From positions 124,001-188,000 of the forward strand of contig NZ_NXLW01000002.1 of NCBI RefSeq assembly GCF_003364265.1: 64,000 nt of DNA. Direction: 5' to 3'. Below, in pieces: positions 37,706 through 46,999 of the stretch; the first letter of the stretch is position 1; each line of letters opens with the position of its first letter. Source of the stretch: Helicobacter aurati. Lineage in GTDB: Bacteria; Campylobacterota; Campylobacteria; Campylobacterales; Helicobacteraceae. A model generated the notes under the pieces. The model saw only the letters and a program-made list of their open reading frames with translations, was not told the DNA's origin and searched no databases. The position numbers and the translations under genes were made by a program.

Positions 37706-38738
37706 GGAATAAGCTCACAAGAATGAATCCCAAAAATAAAAAGGGCACAAAAGGAATCTTTATTTCAGCAATATGCAGAGGACGAGTATTAAATGATATT
37801 AAACGACATTTATATTTTGTAAGTATGGAAATTACAAAAGTAGATAAAATGCCTAAAACTGAAGAAACAACAAGAGATTGGGCTACTATACTGTATTCCT
37901 CCTCAAAAAACGAAGAGAGCAATACTATCATAGACGAACACACCCAAATATCTCCTTCTCCCATGAGTTGTTTTGCGCTGATACAATGTATTAAGAAAAA
38001 AAACAAATAAACAATACCTAACATAGCAAGCGGATATAAAGTAATCCATCCAACATGTAAATAATATAATGCGCAACTTGCAACAAAAAAACATACAAGC
38101 AAAATATTGGGCACACAAAAAAACTCAAAATCCATTATGCTTAACGCGTACCATAATACCAAACAAAATACACAAAGAGAAAAGGTAGCAAGATAGTGCT
38201 CAACAACCATAGCAAGCAAATTGATTTCTAAGGTAAAAGCATCACGAATCTGCTTATTGTCTATTTCATTCTGAAAAACATTAGCATGGATAATGAGATA
38301 AAAACTCAATAACACAAGAAAAAGTATTATACAAACATGTAAAAATAACTTTACCAAATCAACAAAAGAACATTTAAAGCAATAACTATCTCGAACATTT
38401 TTTGTTACTACAAGAGTTTCTTCATTTACATAACTATTACATTTTGATTCATGCGTAGACGATACCAAATCCGCCGAATCACTATTAAATATTGAATCAC
38501 CAGATTGACAGAAAGATTCTTTTTCTTCAGTCTTAGCGAGTAATCTATGAGAGCGCACGAAAACCGCAGAGTGTAAAATCTTTCTAAAAAAATACATAAT
38601 AAGCAACCAAAAAATGATAGCCGCCATTGTGATAATGATAAAAATTGCAAGCGGTTGCAGACTAATTCCTAAACTTGCAATATCTTTTAGCATTAATCTC
38701 GCTCTACATTTCACCCTACTTAATGCAACGAATTGCAT
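37695..38738 (-). CDS. Type IV prepilin peptidase-like membrane protease (A24)
   Basis: Integral membrane protein (347 aa, about seven helices). The C-terminal half carries both catalytic signatures of TFPP/GxGD aspartyl proteases: MDFEFFCVPN (Asp about 203) and KQLMGEGDIW (Asp about 263). It ends with a typical IPFVPFLFLGFIL. The N-terminal half lacks the four-Cys zinc motif and the methyltransferase region, having instead a hydrophilic insert (about 62-120). No pilin or type II secretion gene is in the window. A possible later start is ATG 38693. It lies just after rpsO. Confidence 0.83.
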   Translation of the reverse strand: MQFVALSRVKCRARLMLKDIASLGISLQPLAIFIIITMAAIIFWLLIMYFFRKILHSAVFVRSHRLLAKTEEKESFCQSGDSIFNSDSADLVSSTHESKCNSYVNEETLVVTKNVRDSYCFKCSFVDLVKLFLHVCIILFLVLLSFYLIIHANVFQNEIDNKQIRDAFTLEINLLAMVVEHYLATFSLCVFCLVLWYALSIMDFEFFCVPNILLVCFFVASCALYYLHVGWITLYPLAMLGIVYLFFFLIHCISAKQLMGEGDIWVCSSMIVLLSSFFEEEYSIVAQSLVVSSVLGILSTFVISILTKYKCRLISFNTRPLHIAEIKIPFVPFLFLGFILVSLFHVA

Positions 38739-38750
38739 TAAACTTGAGTA

Positions 38751-39026
38751 TCAAATCCTATCTTTAATATTAAGTGATTTAATAGTAGTAATATAAATAT
38801 CATATTTTTTACGTTTAAGATAACGAAGCAAACTTTTTCTTTGTCCCACCAATTTTAAAAGCCCCAAGCGACTCGAATGGTCTTTGGGATTCTGTTTTAA
38901 ATGTTCTGTAAGATTTGTAATCCTATGTGTTAAAAGTGCAATTTGCACTTCACTTGAACCTGTATCTTTGGTATCTCTTGCAAATTTAGTAATAATTTCT
39001 TGCTTATTTGTTGTACTTATAGCCAT
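38751..39026 (-). CDS. rpsO: 30S ribosomal protein S15
   Basis: Binds 16S rRNA in the central domain. MAISTTNKQEIITKFARDTKDTGSSEVQ is followed by the conserved LTHRITNLTEHLKQNPKDHSSR and LLKLVGQRKSLLRYLKRKK. 91 aa, normal. It starts the minus-strand run that extends to ybeY and is divergent from flhA. Confidence 0.97.
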   Translation of the reverse strand: MAISTTNKQEIITKFARDTKDTGSSEVQIALLTHRITNLTEHLKQNPKDHSSRLGLLKLVGQRKSLLRYLKRKKYDIYITTIKSLNIKDRI

Positions 39027-39144
39027 AATAATCTCCTAAAAACATTCGTTAATGACAAAATAAAGCCTGTATTTTAACATACTTTTTTAATATTTTTGGT
39101 AGAATTACAAGTATATTTATTCAAAAAACTAAGGATTACTACTA

Positions 39145-41382
39145 ATGGCTATAGCAAGTAATGACAAGCAAAAAAGCGGTGTCATGCAAAAAGCTTTTCC
39201 TTTTTTAAAATTAGTTGGCAAATCTAAAGACTTAGGTGTCGTTGTCTTTATTATTGCTATCTTAGCCGTTATCATTATCCCCTTGCCTTCCATTGCGTTA
39301 GATTTTTTACTCGCTATTTCTATTGCTCTCTCCTTGTTGATTATCCTTATTGCACTCTACATTAATAAGCCTATGGACTTTTCTACTTTTCCTACTCTTT
39401 TGCTCTTTGTAACAGCCTATCGTCTCGCATTGAATGTTGCAACCACAAGAATGATATTAAGCGAAGGAAGCAAAGGCACAGATCATGTAAGTCTAATTGT
39501 GAAAGCGTTTGGGGAATTTGTAGCAAGTGGGAATTATGTTATAGGGATCATTATATTTATAATTCTTGTGATTGTGAATCTTCTTGTGATTACCAATGGT
39601 TCTACGAGAGTTACAGAAGTACGAGCAAGATTCGCCCTTGATGCAATGCCTGGTAAACAAATGGCAATTGATGCGGATATGAATGCGGGGTTAATTGATG
39701 AAAAGGAAGCAAAAAATCGGCGCGAACAATTAGCACAAGAGGCAGATTTCTATGGTGCTATGGATGGTGCAAGTAAATTTGTGAAGGGTGACGCTATTGC
39801 AGCCATTATTATTACAATTGTGAATATCGTTGGTGGATTTGCAATTGGTGTCTTTCAAGATAAAATGACAATGACTGATGCCGCGGAAACTTTCACTATT
39901 CTTACCATTGGTGATGGAATTGTAGGGCAGATTCCAGCCCTTATTGTTGCTACGGCTACTGGTATTGTAGCAACACGAACCACAAAAGGCGAAGAAGAAA
40001 ACTTTGCAAATAGCCTTGTAAAACAACTAACAGAAAAATCAAAAACATTGATTATTGTAGGGTTTGTACTCTTTATCTTTGCGCTTGCCCCTAGTTTCCC
40101 AGCATACCCGCTTATGCTTGTATCAATGGTTTTTTGGCTTGCTGCATGGCTTATTAACAAGGACAATGAACAATCTGCTTTCTCTCAAATTACTAAACTA
40201 CTTAGTGGTTTTGGTAAAGCAAAAACGCAAGATAAAGCAAAACAGCCAAGCTCTAAAGAAAAAATTGCGATTCAAGAACAAGCACCTAAAAGAGTCCCAA
40301 AAACACAAGAAGAAATCAAAAAAGAAGAAGAAAAAGCTATCAATGAAGTACTAAAAGTGGAATTCCTAGAATTACATTTAGGTTATCATCTTATACGTTT
40401 GGCTGCTGCAGAACAAGGTGGCGACTTATTAGAAAGAGTACGTGGAATCCGTAAGAAAATTGCGAGAGATTATGGCTTTTTGATGCCCCAAATTCGCATG
40501 ACAGATGATCCAGGAATTGGTCCTACAACCTACCAATTCTTTCTAAAAGGCATAGAAATAGGCAATGGTGAAGTCATGCCTGATAAATTTTTAGCAATGA
40601 ATACAGGTATGGTTACAAAAGAGATAGATGGAATACCTACCAAAGAACCTGCTTTTGGTATGGACGGTATGTGGATAGATTCCAACCTTAAAGAAGATGC
40701 AATCATTCAAGGATATACAGTGATTGATCCTGCTACTGTAATTGCTACGCATATGGGTGAATTAGTCAAGAAATATGCTGAAGAATTTATCACTAAAGAC
40801 GAAGTGAAAAAACTCATGGATAGACTCGAAAGCGAATACCCAACTGCCATTGAAGAAGCCAAAAAAGTCCCCTCAAGCGTTATTCGCAGTGTTTTGCAAG
40901 CACTATTACATGAAGGTATTCCAATCAAGGATATGCTTACTATCTTAGAAACAATCACAGATATAGCTCCTATCGTGCAAAATGATATTCCCATTATTGT
41001 GGAACATGTACGTGCCAAACTTGCCCGAGTTATTACAAATGTTTTTAAAGCTGAAGATGGAAATTTCAAGTTTTTAACATTCTCCGATGCGTCTACTGAA
41101 TTTTTAAAGAGCAAATTAAAAGATCAACATGGTAATAAAATCTTACTGCTCAATACAACAGAAATGCAAAAACTCATTGATTCGGTGAGACAAGAAAGCC
41201 TAAAGCTCGTTCAAAGAAACATTGCTCCTGTGGTATTGGTTGTAGATTCTAACATCAGAGCCTCATTGAGTTTGCAACTCGAGCAATTTGGTGTAGATTC
41301 TGTAGTGGTTTTAAGTCATGCAGAAATTGATCCTAATACTTCATTTGAAGTTATGGGAATTATTGACATACCCTTTCATTAA
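39145..41382 (+). CDS. flhA: Flagellar export protein FlhA
   Basis: Export-gate protein of the flagellar type III system. The N-terminal part has eight membrane helices with family blocks [32 protein letters not shown] and [30 protein letters not shown]. The C-terminal half, from about residue 360, is the cytoplasmic substrate-docking ring ([31 protein letters not shown]). Length 745 aa is usual; an Lys/Gln-rich linker joins the halves. ATG 39145 has AAGGA upstream. Convergent with the ABC-F gene over a gap of 274 bases. Confidence 0.97.
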   Translation: MAIASNDKQKSGVMQKAFPFLKLVGKSKDLGVVVFIIAILAVIIIPLPSIALDFLLAISIALSLLIILIALYINKPMDFSTFPTLLLFVTAYRLALNVATTRMILSEGSKGTDHVSLIVKAFGEFVASGNYVIGIIIFIILVIVNLLVITNGSTRVTEVRARFALDAMPGKQMAIDADMNAGLIDEKEAKNRREQLAQEADFYGAMDGASKFVKGDAIAAIIITIVNIVGGFAIGVFQDKMTMTDAAETFTILTIGDGIVGQIPALIVATATGIVATRTTKGEEENFANSLVKQLTEKSKTLIIVGFVLFIFALAPSFPAYPLMLVSMVFWLAAWLINKDNEQSAFSQITKLLSGFGKAKTQDKAKQPSSKEKIAIQEQAPKRVPKTQEEIKKEEEKAINEVLKVEFLELHLGYHLIRLAAAEQGGDLLERVRGIRKKIARDYGFLMPQIRMTDDPGIGPTTYQFFLKGIEIGNGEVMPDKFLAMNTGMVTKEIDGIPTKEPAFGMDGMWIDSNLKEDAIIQGYTVIDPATVIATHMGELVKKYAEEFITKDEVKKLMDRLESEYPTAIEEAKKVPSSVIRSVLQALLHEGIPIKDMLTILETITDIAPIVQNDIPIIVEHVRAKLARVITNVFKAEDGNFKFLTFSDASTEFLKSKLKDQHGNKILLLNTTEMQKLIDSVRQESLKLVQRNIAPVVLVVDSNIRASLSLQLEQFGVDSVVVLSHAEIDPNTSFEVMGIIDIPFH

Positions 41383-41417
41383 TAGCTAATTTGCCTTAGT
41401 TAATTAGTCGGATTTAG

Positions 41418-41600
41418 TCAAATTTGGAATCTGCGAATCAATCTTTCAATAAATTCGCTTCTCTCTTTTAGAATTTTCAGAATGTTATCAATCAATTGTT
41501 GAGAAAATGGGCTATAAACTAAAGTATAGAAGTCGTTATCTGCATTCGCAATAAATTGCCTTTTATTTGTAGCTACATTAATTACGATGTTGTACAGAAT
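41418..41600 (-). pseudogene. Possible gene remnant (C-terminal part only)
   Basis: Between the ABC-F gene and flhA, a minus-strand frame runs about 60 codons from a stop at 41601 to a stop at 41418. It translates as ...VINVATNKRQFIANADNDFY... ...ILKERSEFIERLIRRFQI, which has protein-like composition but no start codon. It may be the surviving end of a decayed gene. No family recognised, and chance is not excluded. Confidence 0.3.
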
Positions 41601-41656
41601 CTATATGAATATTATAAAAAGTTATTGGTTATTCTAGCTGTCATAAACTTATAAAA

Positions 41657-43675
41657 TCATCTATCGCATAATGCAGCAAACCTCTGCCATTTGGATTCTA
41701 ATTCTGCTTGTGCGCTACGTAACTCTTCACTTAATCTTTCTACCCCATATCGCCGGTATTCTTCGGGTGTTGCCAATCGATGTTCCAATAATGCTACGGC
41801 ACGCTCTAATTCCTCTATTTGAGATTCTATATTATCATATTCTAGTTGGTCTTTGTAACTTAATTTCTTGGATTGTTTCCTAATAGAATCTTGCGATTTA
41901 TCGCAAGTAGTTTGTCGTGTATTTTTCACATTAACAGAATTTACTTTTATTTCATCATTATATACACAAGTGAGTTCTTTGAGTTCATTGTATTGATCAA
42001 TAATTTCGCTATAACTTTTATGTGAAATAAAATGTGTGGGCTCATTCTTTGTAGAATCTTGCGCCCTAAGAACCAATAATCTTTGGGCAATTTTGTCAAC
42101 AAAATAACGGTCATGGCTAACAAATATCACTGCACCTTTATAACGTTGTAAATATTCCTCTACGATATTCATCGTAACAATATCTAAATCATTCGTTGGC
42201 TCGTCTAATATCAGGCAATCATATTGTTTCGTAAAGAGTAGGGCTAAAGCGACACGAGATTTTTCACCGCCGCTAAGTAATCCTATCTTTTTCTCCAATT
42301 CACTTTGAGGAAATAAAAACTGCTTCAAATATCCGTATACATGTATGTTTTTTCCATCAATAGTGATTGTATCTCCACCATTTGGGCAAAAAGTCTCAAT
42401 AAGCGTCTTAGAATCTTGCAACATCTTTTTATGCTGATCAAAATAACCTATTCGTATTGGCGACTTTATAAGTTTGCCTGTAATGGTAATGGCTGCATTG
42501 GTAAGCTGTTGATCTTGATATTCCCCCAATAAAGCCTTAAGGAATGTGCTTTTGCCACTGCCATTTCTACCCACAACACCTATTTTCTCACCTTGTGAAA
42601 TAACCAGATTCAATGTGTTAATAAGTATTGTATCATTGGATCGTATTGTAAAATCCCGCAATTCAAAGAGAATCTTTTTATTGTTCTTAGGATCCTCTTG
42701 TGCAAGATTGTTAAAAGTTCTTTCAAGGGTTTGTGTAATATTGCGTATAGATGATGGCATAGACTTTACTTTCGCGCGAAGTGCCAAAAGTCTCTCCTTG
42801 CGACCTTCATTCCTCTTGCGTCTTGCTTGCACGCCTCGCTGTAACCACTGCTCTTCGCTCTTTAGAATCTTTTTAAGTATTTCTTGCTCTTTTTGAGCAC
42901 TATGTAACATTTGCTGCTTGATTTGCAGATATCCCAGATAAGCACCTTCCGTATGGGATGGCTTTATAAAATTACTAAGATTCCCATTTTCAAGTTCAAT
43001 AATTCGAGTCGCAACTTTATCAATAAAATATCTATCATGACTAATAAAAATAACAGTGCTCGATATTTTGCATAACACTTGCTCCAAAAACTCTACCATT
43101 TCTACATCTAAATGGTTAGTAGGCTCATCAAGGATAATAACATCAGCATTTTGCAACAAAATACAAGCAAGAGCAACACGTTTTTGCTCACCTCCACTAA
43201 GAGATACGCTTAATCGATTTTTATAATCCGTTATAGCAAAATTCTGCATAATGTATTGTATTTTGGATTCCAAATCCCAACCATCATGCTGTGTGATATA
43301 ACTATACAATCTATCATATTCTTGTCGTAATGTGGTGTTATCTAAAAAACCTTGAATATTTGCAATTTGCATCCATCTATCATGTGCATTTTTTAAAGCA
43401 CTAAGACTAGATTCTATGCTTTGCCACACAGTATGGTTTGTATTAAACGACAGATGTTGTGGTAAAACAGCAATTTGAAGATCGTTTTTTGCCATTCTTT
43501 GTCCGACATCTTGCTGAACAGAAGAATCTATGATTTTAAGAAGTGTGCTTTTGCCACTGCCATTTCTACCAATAAGTGCTATTCTCTCTTTCTCTTTAAG
43601 AGTTAAAGCAATGTTGTTTAATAAAACTTTATCACCATATCGTTTAGAGACTCCAAGTAAGCTAAGAAGTGTCAT
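41657..43675 (-). CDS. ABC-F family ATPase, Uup/EttA type
   Basis: Soluble protein with two ABC cassettes. First: Walker A LIGRNGSGKSTLLK, signature LSGGEQKRVALA, Walker B VIILDEPTNHLD. Second: VVGRNGSGKSTFLKA, LSGGEKSRVALA and CLILDEPTNDLD. The linker between them (ARRKRNEGRKERLL) is the ABC-F hallmark. Its coiled C-terminus (about 590-670) points to the Uup subgroup, a translation or ribosome factor. 672 aa from ATG 43675 with AAAGGG upstream; an in-frame ATG 43750 would add a leader of doubtful reality. Confidence 0.92.
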   Translation of the reverse strand: MTLLSLLGVSKRYGDKVLLNNIALTLKEKERIALIGRNGSGKSTLLKIIDSSVQQDVGQRMAKNDLQIAVLPQHLSFNTNHTVWQSIESSLSALKNAHDRWMQIANIQGFLDNTTLRQEYDRLYSYITQHDGWDLESKIQYIMQNFAITDYKNRLSVSLSGGEQKRVALACILLQNADVIILDEPTNHLDVEMVEFLEQVLCKISSTVIFISHDRYFIDKVATRIIELENGNLSNFIKPSHTEGAYLGYLQIKQQMLHSAQKEQEILKKILKSEEQWLQRGVQARRKRNEGRKERLLALRAKVKSMPSSIRNITQTLERTFNNLAQEDPKNNKKILFELRDFTIRSNDTILINTLNLVISQGEKIGVVGRNGSGKSTFLKALLGEYQDQQLTNAAITITGKLIKSPIRIGYFDQHKKMLQDSKTLIETFCPNGGDTITIDGKNIHVYGYLKQFLFPQSELEKKIGLLSGGEKSRVALALLFTKQYDCLILDEPTNDLDIVTMNIVEEYLQRYKGAVIFVSHDRYFVDKIAQRLLVLRAQDSTKNEPTHFISHKSYSEIIDQYNELKELTCVYNDEIKVNSVNVKNTRQTTCDKSQDSIRKQSKKLSYKDQLEYDNIESQIEELERAVALLEHRLATPEEYRRYGVERLSEELRSAQAELESKWQRFAALCDR

Positions 43676-43762
43676 TAATATATCCCTTTTGATGAAGTAT
43701 CTATTGCGGCTAGCAGCAATTATAGAAAGACATAAGATTCTAAGAATCAAAGAAAACTACAA

Positions 43763-44251
43763 TTAATTGTTTGCATTGCAAAACAAATAACCCACCACAA
43801 TGATAACACCCAATGCAATACCTAGAATATAAGCAATAGGGTAAAACACTTGATAATAAATTAATAAAGCAAAACCTAGAAGCATAATGATAAAAGCCAA
43901 AATTCTTATCCAAGAAAAACTGAGTTCAAAACCTAAACTAACTTTAGATATATTAAGGAATGTTAACATTTTTTTATAATGTTGTTTTTTAGGATGTAGT
44001 TTCTCCCTATATGCAGTAGAATTATCCGGAAATTCTATAGATTCTTGTTCTATATCATGTTGAGCTTGTGTAATCTTTTGAGATATTTTTTTACCAATAG
44101 AATACATTGAAGCAGCCATAGTAAGAATATAAGAAAAAGTTGCGGCTATTAAAGAATAGAGCCATTGTGGCTTATATACTGCAACAACCAATAACAATAC
44201 AAGCAATAATATCACGGCAATAAAAAAGATTTTTTTACAACTTTTTAGCAT
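43763..44251 (-). CDS. Membrane protein of unknown function (162 aa)
   Basis: Not recognised. It has four hydrophobic helices, two N-terminal and two near the C-terminus, around a charged cytoplasmic-looking middle with QHDIEQESIEFPDN. ATG 44251 has GGAAAG upstream, and the longer reading to 44299 lacks one. It is separated by 87 bases from the ABC-F gene on the same strand and is divergent from rplU. Confidence 0.72.
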   Translation of the reverse strand: MLKSCKKIFFIAVILLLVLLLVVAVYKPQWLYSLIAATFSYILTMAASMYSIGKKISQKITQAQHDIEQESIEFPDNSTAYREKLHPKKQHYKKMLTFLNISKVSLGFELSFSWIRILAFIIMLLGFALLIYYQVFYPIAYILGIALGVIIVVGYLFCNANN

Positions 44252-44349
44252 CAACTTTCCATTCAAAATATGATTGACATTAACATTACTACAACACACG
44301 ATGTTATATATTTACTTTAAGAATTTTATAATAAATTAGTAAAATATGT

Positions 44350-44355
44350 TATAAT
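44350..44355 (+). promoter_or_regulatory. -10 element (TATAAT) for rplU-rpmA
   Basis: AAAATATGTTATAATAATAG ends 35 bases before ATG 44390. A second weaker TTATAAT lies at 44363-44369. Confidence 0.5.
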
Positions 44356-44389
44356 AATAGCCTTATAATCTTACTAAATAAGGAATGCT

Positions 44390-44710
44390 ATGCAAGCAAT
44401 ATTTAAGAACGGAGGCAAGCAATACAAGGCGCAAGTGGGTGATATTTTACTACTTGATAAATTAAGTCTTGAGCCAAAGTCTAAGCTAGAAATTTGTGAA
44501 GTTTTAGCTATATTAGATGATTCATTAGAAAATCAGATTGAGATAGGTTCTCCTTTCGTAGCAAATGCAAAAGTAGAATTGGAAGTTATTAACGAAGGTA
44601 GAAGTAAAAAGGTTATTATCTTTAAGAAAAGGCGGCGAAAGGATAGTAAAACAAAAAGAGGCTTTAGACGTGATTTTACACGAGTAAAAGTTACTAATAT
44701 TATCAAATAA
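44390..44710 (+). CDS. rplU: 50S ribosomal protein L21
   Basis: [25 protein letters not shown] is the L21 N-terminus, and the C-terminus has [21 protein letters not shown]. It binds 23S rRNA near L20. Length 106 aa is normal. Followed nine bases later by rpmA. Confidence 0.97.
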   Translation: MQAIFKNGGKQYKAQVGDILLLDKLSLEPKSKLEICEVLAILDDSLENQIEIGSPFVANAKVELEVINEGRSKKVIIFKKRRRKDSKTKRGFRRDFTRVKVTNIIK

Positions 44711-44719
44711 GGAATAATT

Positions 44720-44983
44720 ATGGCACATAAAAAAGGGCAAGGCAGCACACAAAATAACAGGGATTCCGCAGGAAGGCGATTGGGAGTAAAGAAATTTGGT
44801 TCAGAATTTGTCAGAGCTGGAAACATCATTGTTCGACAAAGGGGTACTCAAGTACACGCCGGAGAAAATGTTGGTATAGGCAAGGACCACACACTTTATG
44901 CGTTAGTTGATGGTATCGTGCATTTTAAACAAAAGGATAAATATAGGAAGAAAGTGTCCATTATCCCCAACAATCCTGCATAA
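44720..44983 (+). CDS. rpmA: 50S ribosomal protein L27
   Basis: [24 protein letters not shown] is the L27 N-terminus, followed by [33 protein letters not shown]. 87 aa, full length. It forms an operon with rplU. AAGGA before ATG supports the start. Confidence 0.97.
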   Translation: MAHKKGQGSTQNNRDSAGRRLGVKKFGSEFVRAGNIIVRQRGTQVHAGENVGIGKDHTLYALVDGIVHFKQKDKYRKKVSIIPNNPA

Positions 44984-45001
44984 CTCTTACTTAAGATTCT
45001 A

Positions 45002-45030
45002 ATTTGCATAACTCATTGGCTTATGCAAAT
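45002..45030 (+). terminator. Hairpin after rpmA
   Basis: A perfect 10-base stem ATTTGCATAA / TTATGCAAAT with loop CTCATTGGC begins 19 bases after the rpmA stop. It lacks a run of T right after, so it may act as an RNA 3' stabiliser or a rho-type end rather than a classic intrinsic terminator. Confidence 0.5.
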
Positions 45031-45523
45031 CATGCCAAGCATTTCTACTGCAATATGCTTATCACAAGTAATTGTTACGGTTTGACTAACCACGTATACA
45101 ACTAAATAACTGAAGTTTAGATTCCATAAATTCACAAATACCAAAATGCAATAATAGATTTCTATTGTCGTATAAAAATATTTTTGACATTCTCAAAATT
45201 AAAACTTATCCTTAATACCTTGACATTCCTAAATTGCAGTGTTTTAATTAAAACAAATGTTCAAAAAAATTATTACAAAGTTGCACAATTATTACAATAT
45301 CTACACAATATTCTATGTTGATATTTTAACAATCATAATATGGAACTACTTTTGCTTTCATGCAAAAGAAGACTTAAGTCTTCTTGTCTTGTGTCTATAA
45401 CATTGATGTTATAGACTTCTTAAGATTATCAGATAATAACTTTAAGAAATCTATAACCATTACGATACAAAACACTATGAATCTAATTTACTGCGCGATA
45501 AGTCAATAAAATTACAAAGATAC
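45031..45523. other. Non-coding region between convergent rpmA and dnaB, with palindrome cluster
   Basis: No open reading frame is convincing. Four palindromes stand in a row: CTTTTGC/GCAAAAG (45349-45368, loop TTTCAT); AAGAAGACTT/AAGTCTTCTT (45366-45385, perfect 20 bases); GTCTATAACAT/ATGTTATAGAC (45393-45416, 2-base centre); ATTATC/GATAAT (45425-45437). They could be bidirectional terminators, a small RNA or protein-binding sites. Confidence 0.6.
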
Positions 45524-46984
45524 TTATACTAAGGGTATTCCTCCAACATCAATACCATCCATATCAATCGTTGTCGTATTGTTAATTGACATTTCTGTAA
45601 TTTTTTCTTCTTCCATATCTTCAAAAAGCGTGAATTCTTTATGAAACAGTATTTTAATTGATTCTCCTGCAGCCCCACTTCTATTTTTAGCAACTATTAA
45701 TTCTACTTCCTCAATAGGCGGAGCAACAAATATTTCTGGTATTTCTATATTCTCGCCTTGTTGTTTCTTCTTTAATGCTGTTTTTTTGTTGTTTTTGGAT
45801 TCCCTTTCCTTGTAATGCGCTTCTCGATAAAGAAAAAGAATAATATCAGCGTCTTGTTCAATTGAACCACTTTCACGTAAATCAGACATAATAGGTTTCT
45901 TATCCTCTCTATTCTCAGGAGAACGATTAAGCTGTGATAATGCAATAATAGGAACGTTAAGCTCTCGGGCTAAAAGCTTTAGTCCTCTTGATATTTCACT
46001 AACAATCTTATATCTATCATTATTGCCCATTGTTGTTTGATTCATAAGCTGCAAATAATCAATCATAATGATACTAACACTACTATCTTTTGCAAATAGC
46101 TTACGCAATTTAGTTTGCAATGACGTAAGTGTAAGTACTGAACCGTCATCAATGTAGAGGTTCCTTTTTTCGCATAAATCCTGTGCTACAACACTAAGCT
46201 TACTCCACTCCGCATCGCTTAAAGAACCCGAACGCATATTCTGCAATGGAATTCTTCCTTTTGCCGCAAACATTCTCAACATAAGTTGTTCGGCAGGCAT
46301 TTCAAGGCTAAATATCGCAACACCCTTACCACTACTAATAATTTTTAATGTCATACTTAATATAAGTGCGGTTTTCCCTATACCAGGACGTGCCCCAATA
46401 ATAATAAGTTCGCCCGTATTAAATCCTGTTGTAAGGCTGTTTAAACGACTGAATCCTGTATCAACACCCCTAATTGCACCTTGCAGCCCTTTGATTTCCT
46501 CTATCATAGACATTGTCGATAGCACTACTTCTTCACTTGAACGAAAATCACTTGAAACATTTTGCATGCTTAAGGCGTAAATTCTCTTTTCTACTTCTTT
46601 GAGTGTTTCAAAAGCTTGTGATCCCACCTTAAGGCTTGAATCTCGAATAAAACTTGCTAATGAAAACAATGTTCTATTAACAGAGGCATTTTTTATTTGT
46701 TGCACATAAGAATCTATATCTGCAATCGGAGACTCCGCAATAATCGCACTGATGTCATCAAGGGTTATAGCAGGCATGTCTTTTTGCATTTCCAAACATA
46801 CAATTTCAGGAGTAAAGACTGTATTGGCTTTTTGTAGCAATTCAAATGCTTTAAACATATTAATATGTAAGGGAGTCGTAAAATCTTTATGAGAAAGATT
46901 ACTAGAAATTTCATCGAACTTCTCTTGGTCAAAGAAGATAGCAGAAAGAATGATCTTTTCTATCTTAACAATCACATCGTCCAT
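45524..46984 (-). CDS. dnaB: Replicative DNA helicase DnaB
   Basis: Hexameric 5'-3' helicase at the fork. N-terminal domain (about 1-150) and RecA-like C-terminal domain with Walker A IIGARPGIGKTALILS, Walker B IIMIDYLQLM, then LARELNVPIIALSQLNRSPENR and SDLRESGSIEQDADIILFLYR, the DnaB signature. A Lys/Gln-rich insertion (KKTALKKKQQGEN) splits the last part. 486 aa, normal for Helicobacter. No DnaC/DciA-type loader is seen. Confidence 0.96.
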   Translation of the reverse strand: MDDVIVKIEKIILSAIFFDQEKFDEISSNLSHKDFTTPLHINMFKAFELLQKANTVFTPEIVCLEMQKDMPAITLDDISAIIAESPIADIDSYVQQIKNASVNRTLFSLASFIRDSSLKVGSQAFETLKEVEKRIYALSMQNVSSDFRSSEEVVLSTMSMIEEIKGLQGAIRGVDTGFSRLNSLTTGFNTGELIIIGARPGIGKTALILSMTLKIISSGKGVAIFSLEMPAEQLMLRMFAAKGRIPLQNMRSGSLSDAEWSKLSVVAQDLCEKRNLYIDDGSVLTLTSLQTKLRKLFAKDSSVSIIMIDYLQLMNQTTMGNNDRYKIVSEISRGLKLLARELNVPIIALSQLNRSPENREDKKPIMSDLRESGSIEQDADIILFLYREAHYKERESKNNKKTALKKKQQGENIEIPEIFVAPPIEEVELIVAKNRSGAAGESIKILFHKEFTLFEDMEEEKITEMSINNTTTIDMDGIDVGGIPLV

Positions 46985-46999
46985 ATCGCTCCTTAAGAA

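Noticed and set aside
39730-41114. Minus-strand frames inside flhA
   Set aside because: Shadows of the strongly supported flhA reading on the opposite strand.
44984-45523. Replication origin in the AT-rich gap next to dnaB
   Set aside because: No cluster of DnaA-box-like TTATCCACA motifs was seen and dnaA is not nearby.
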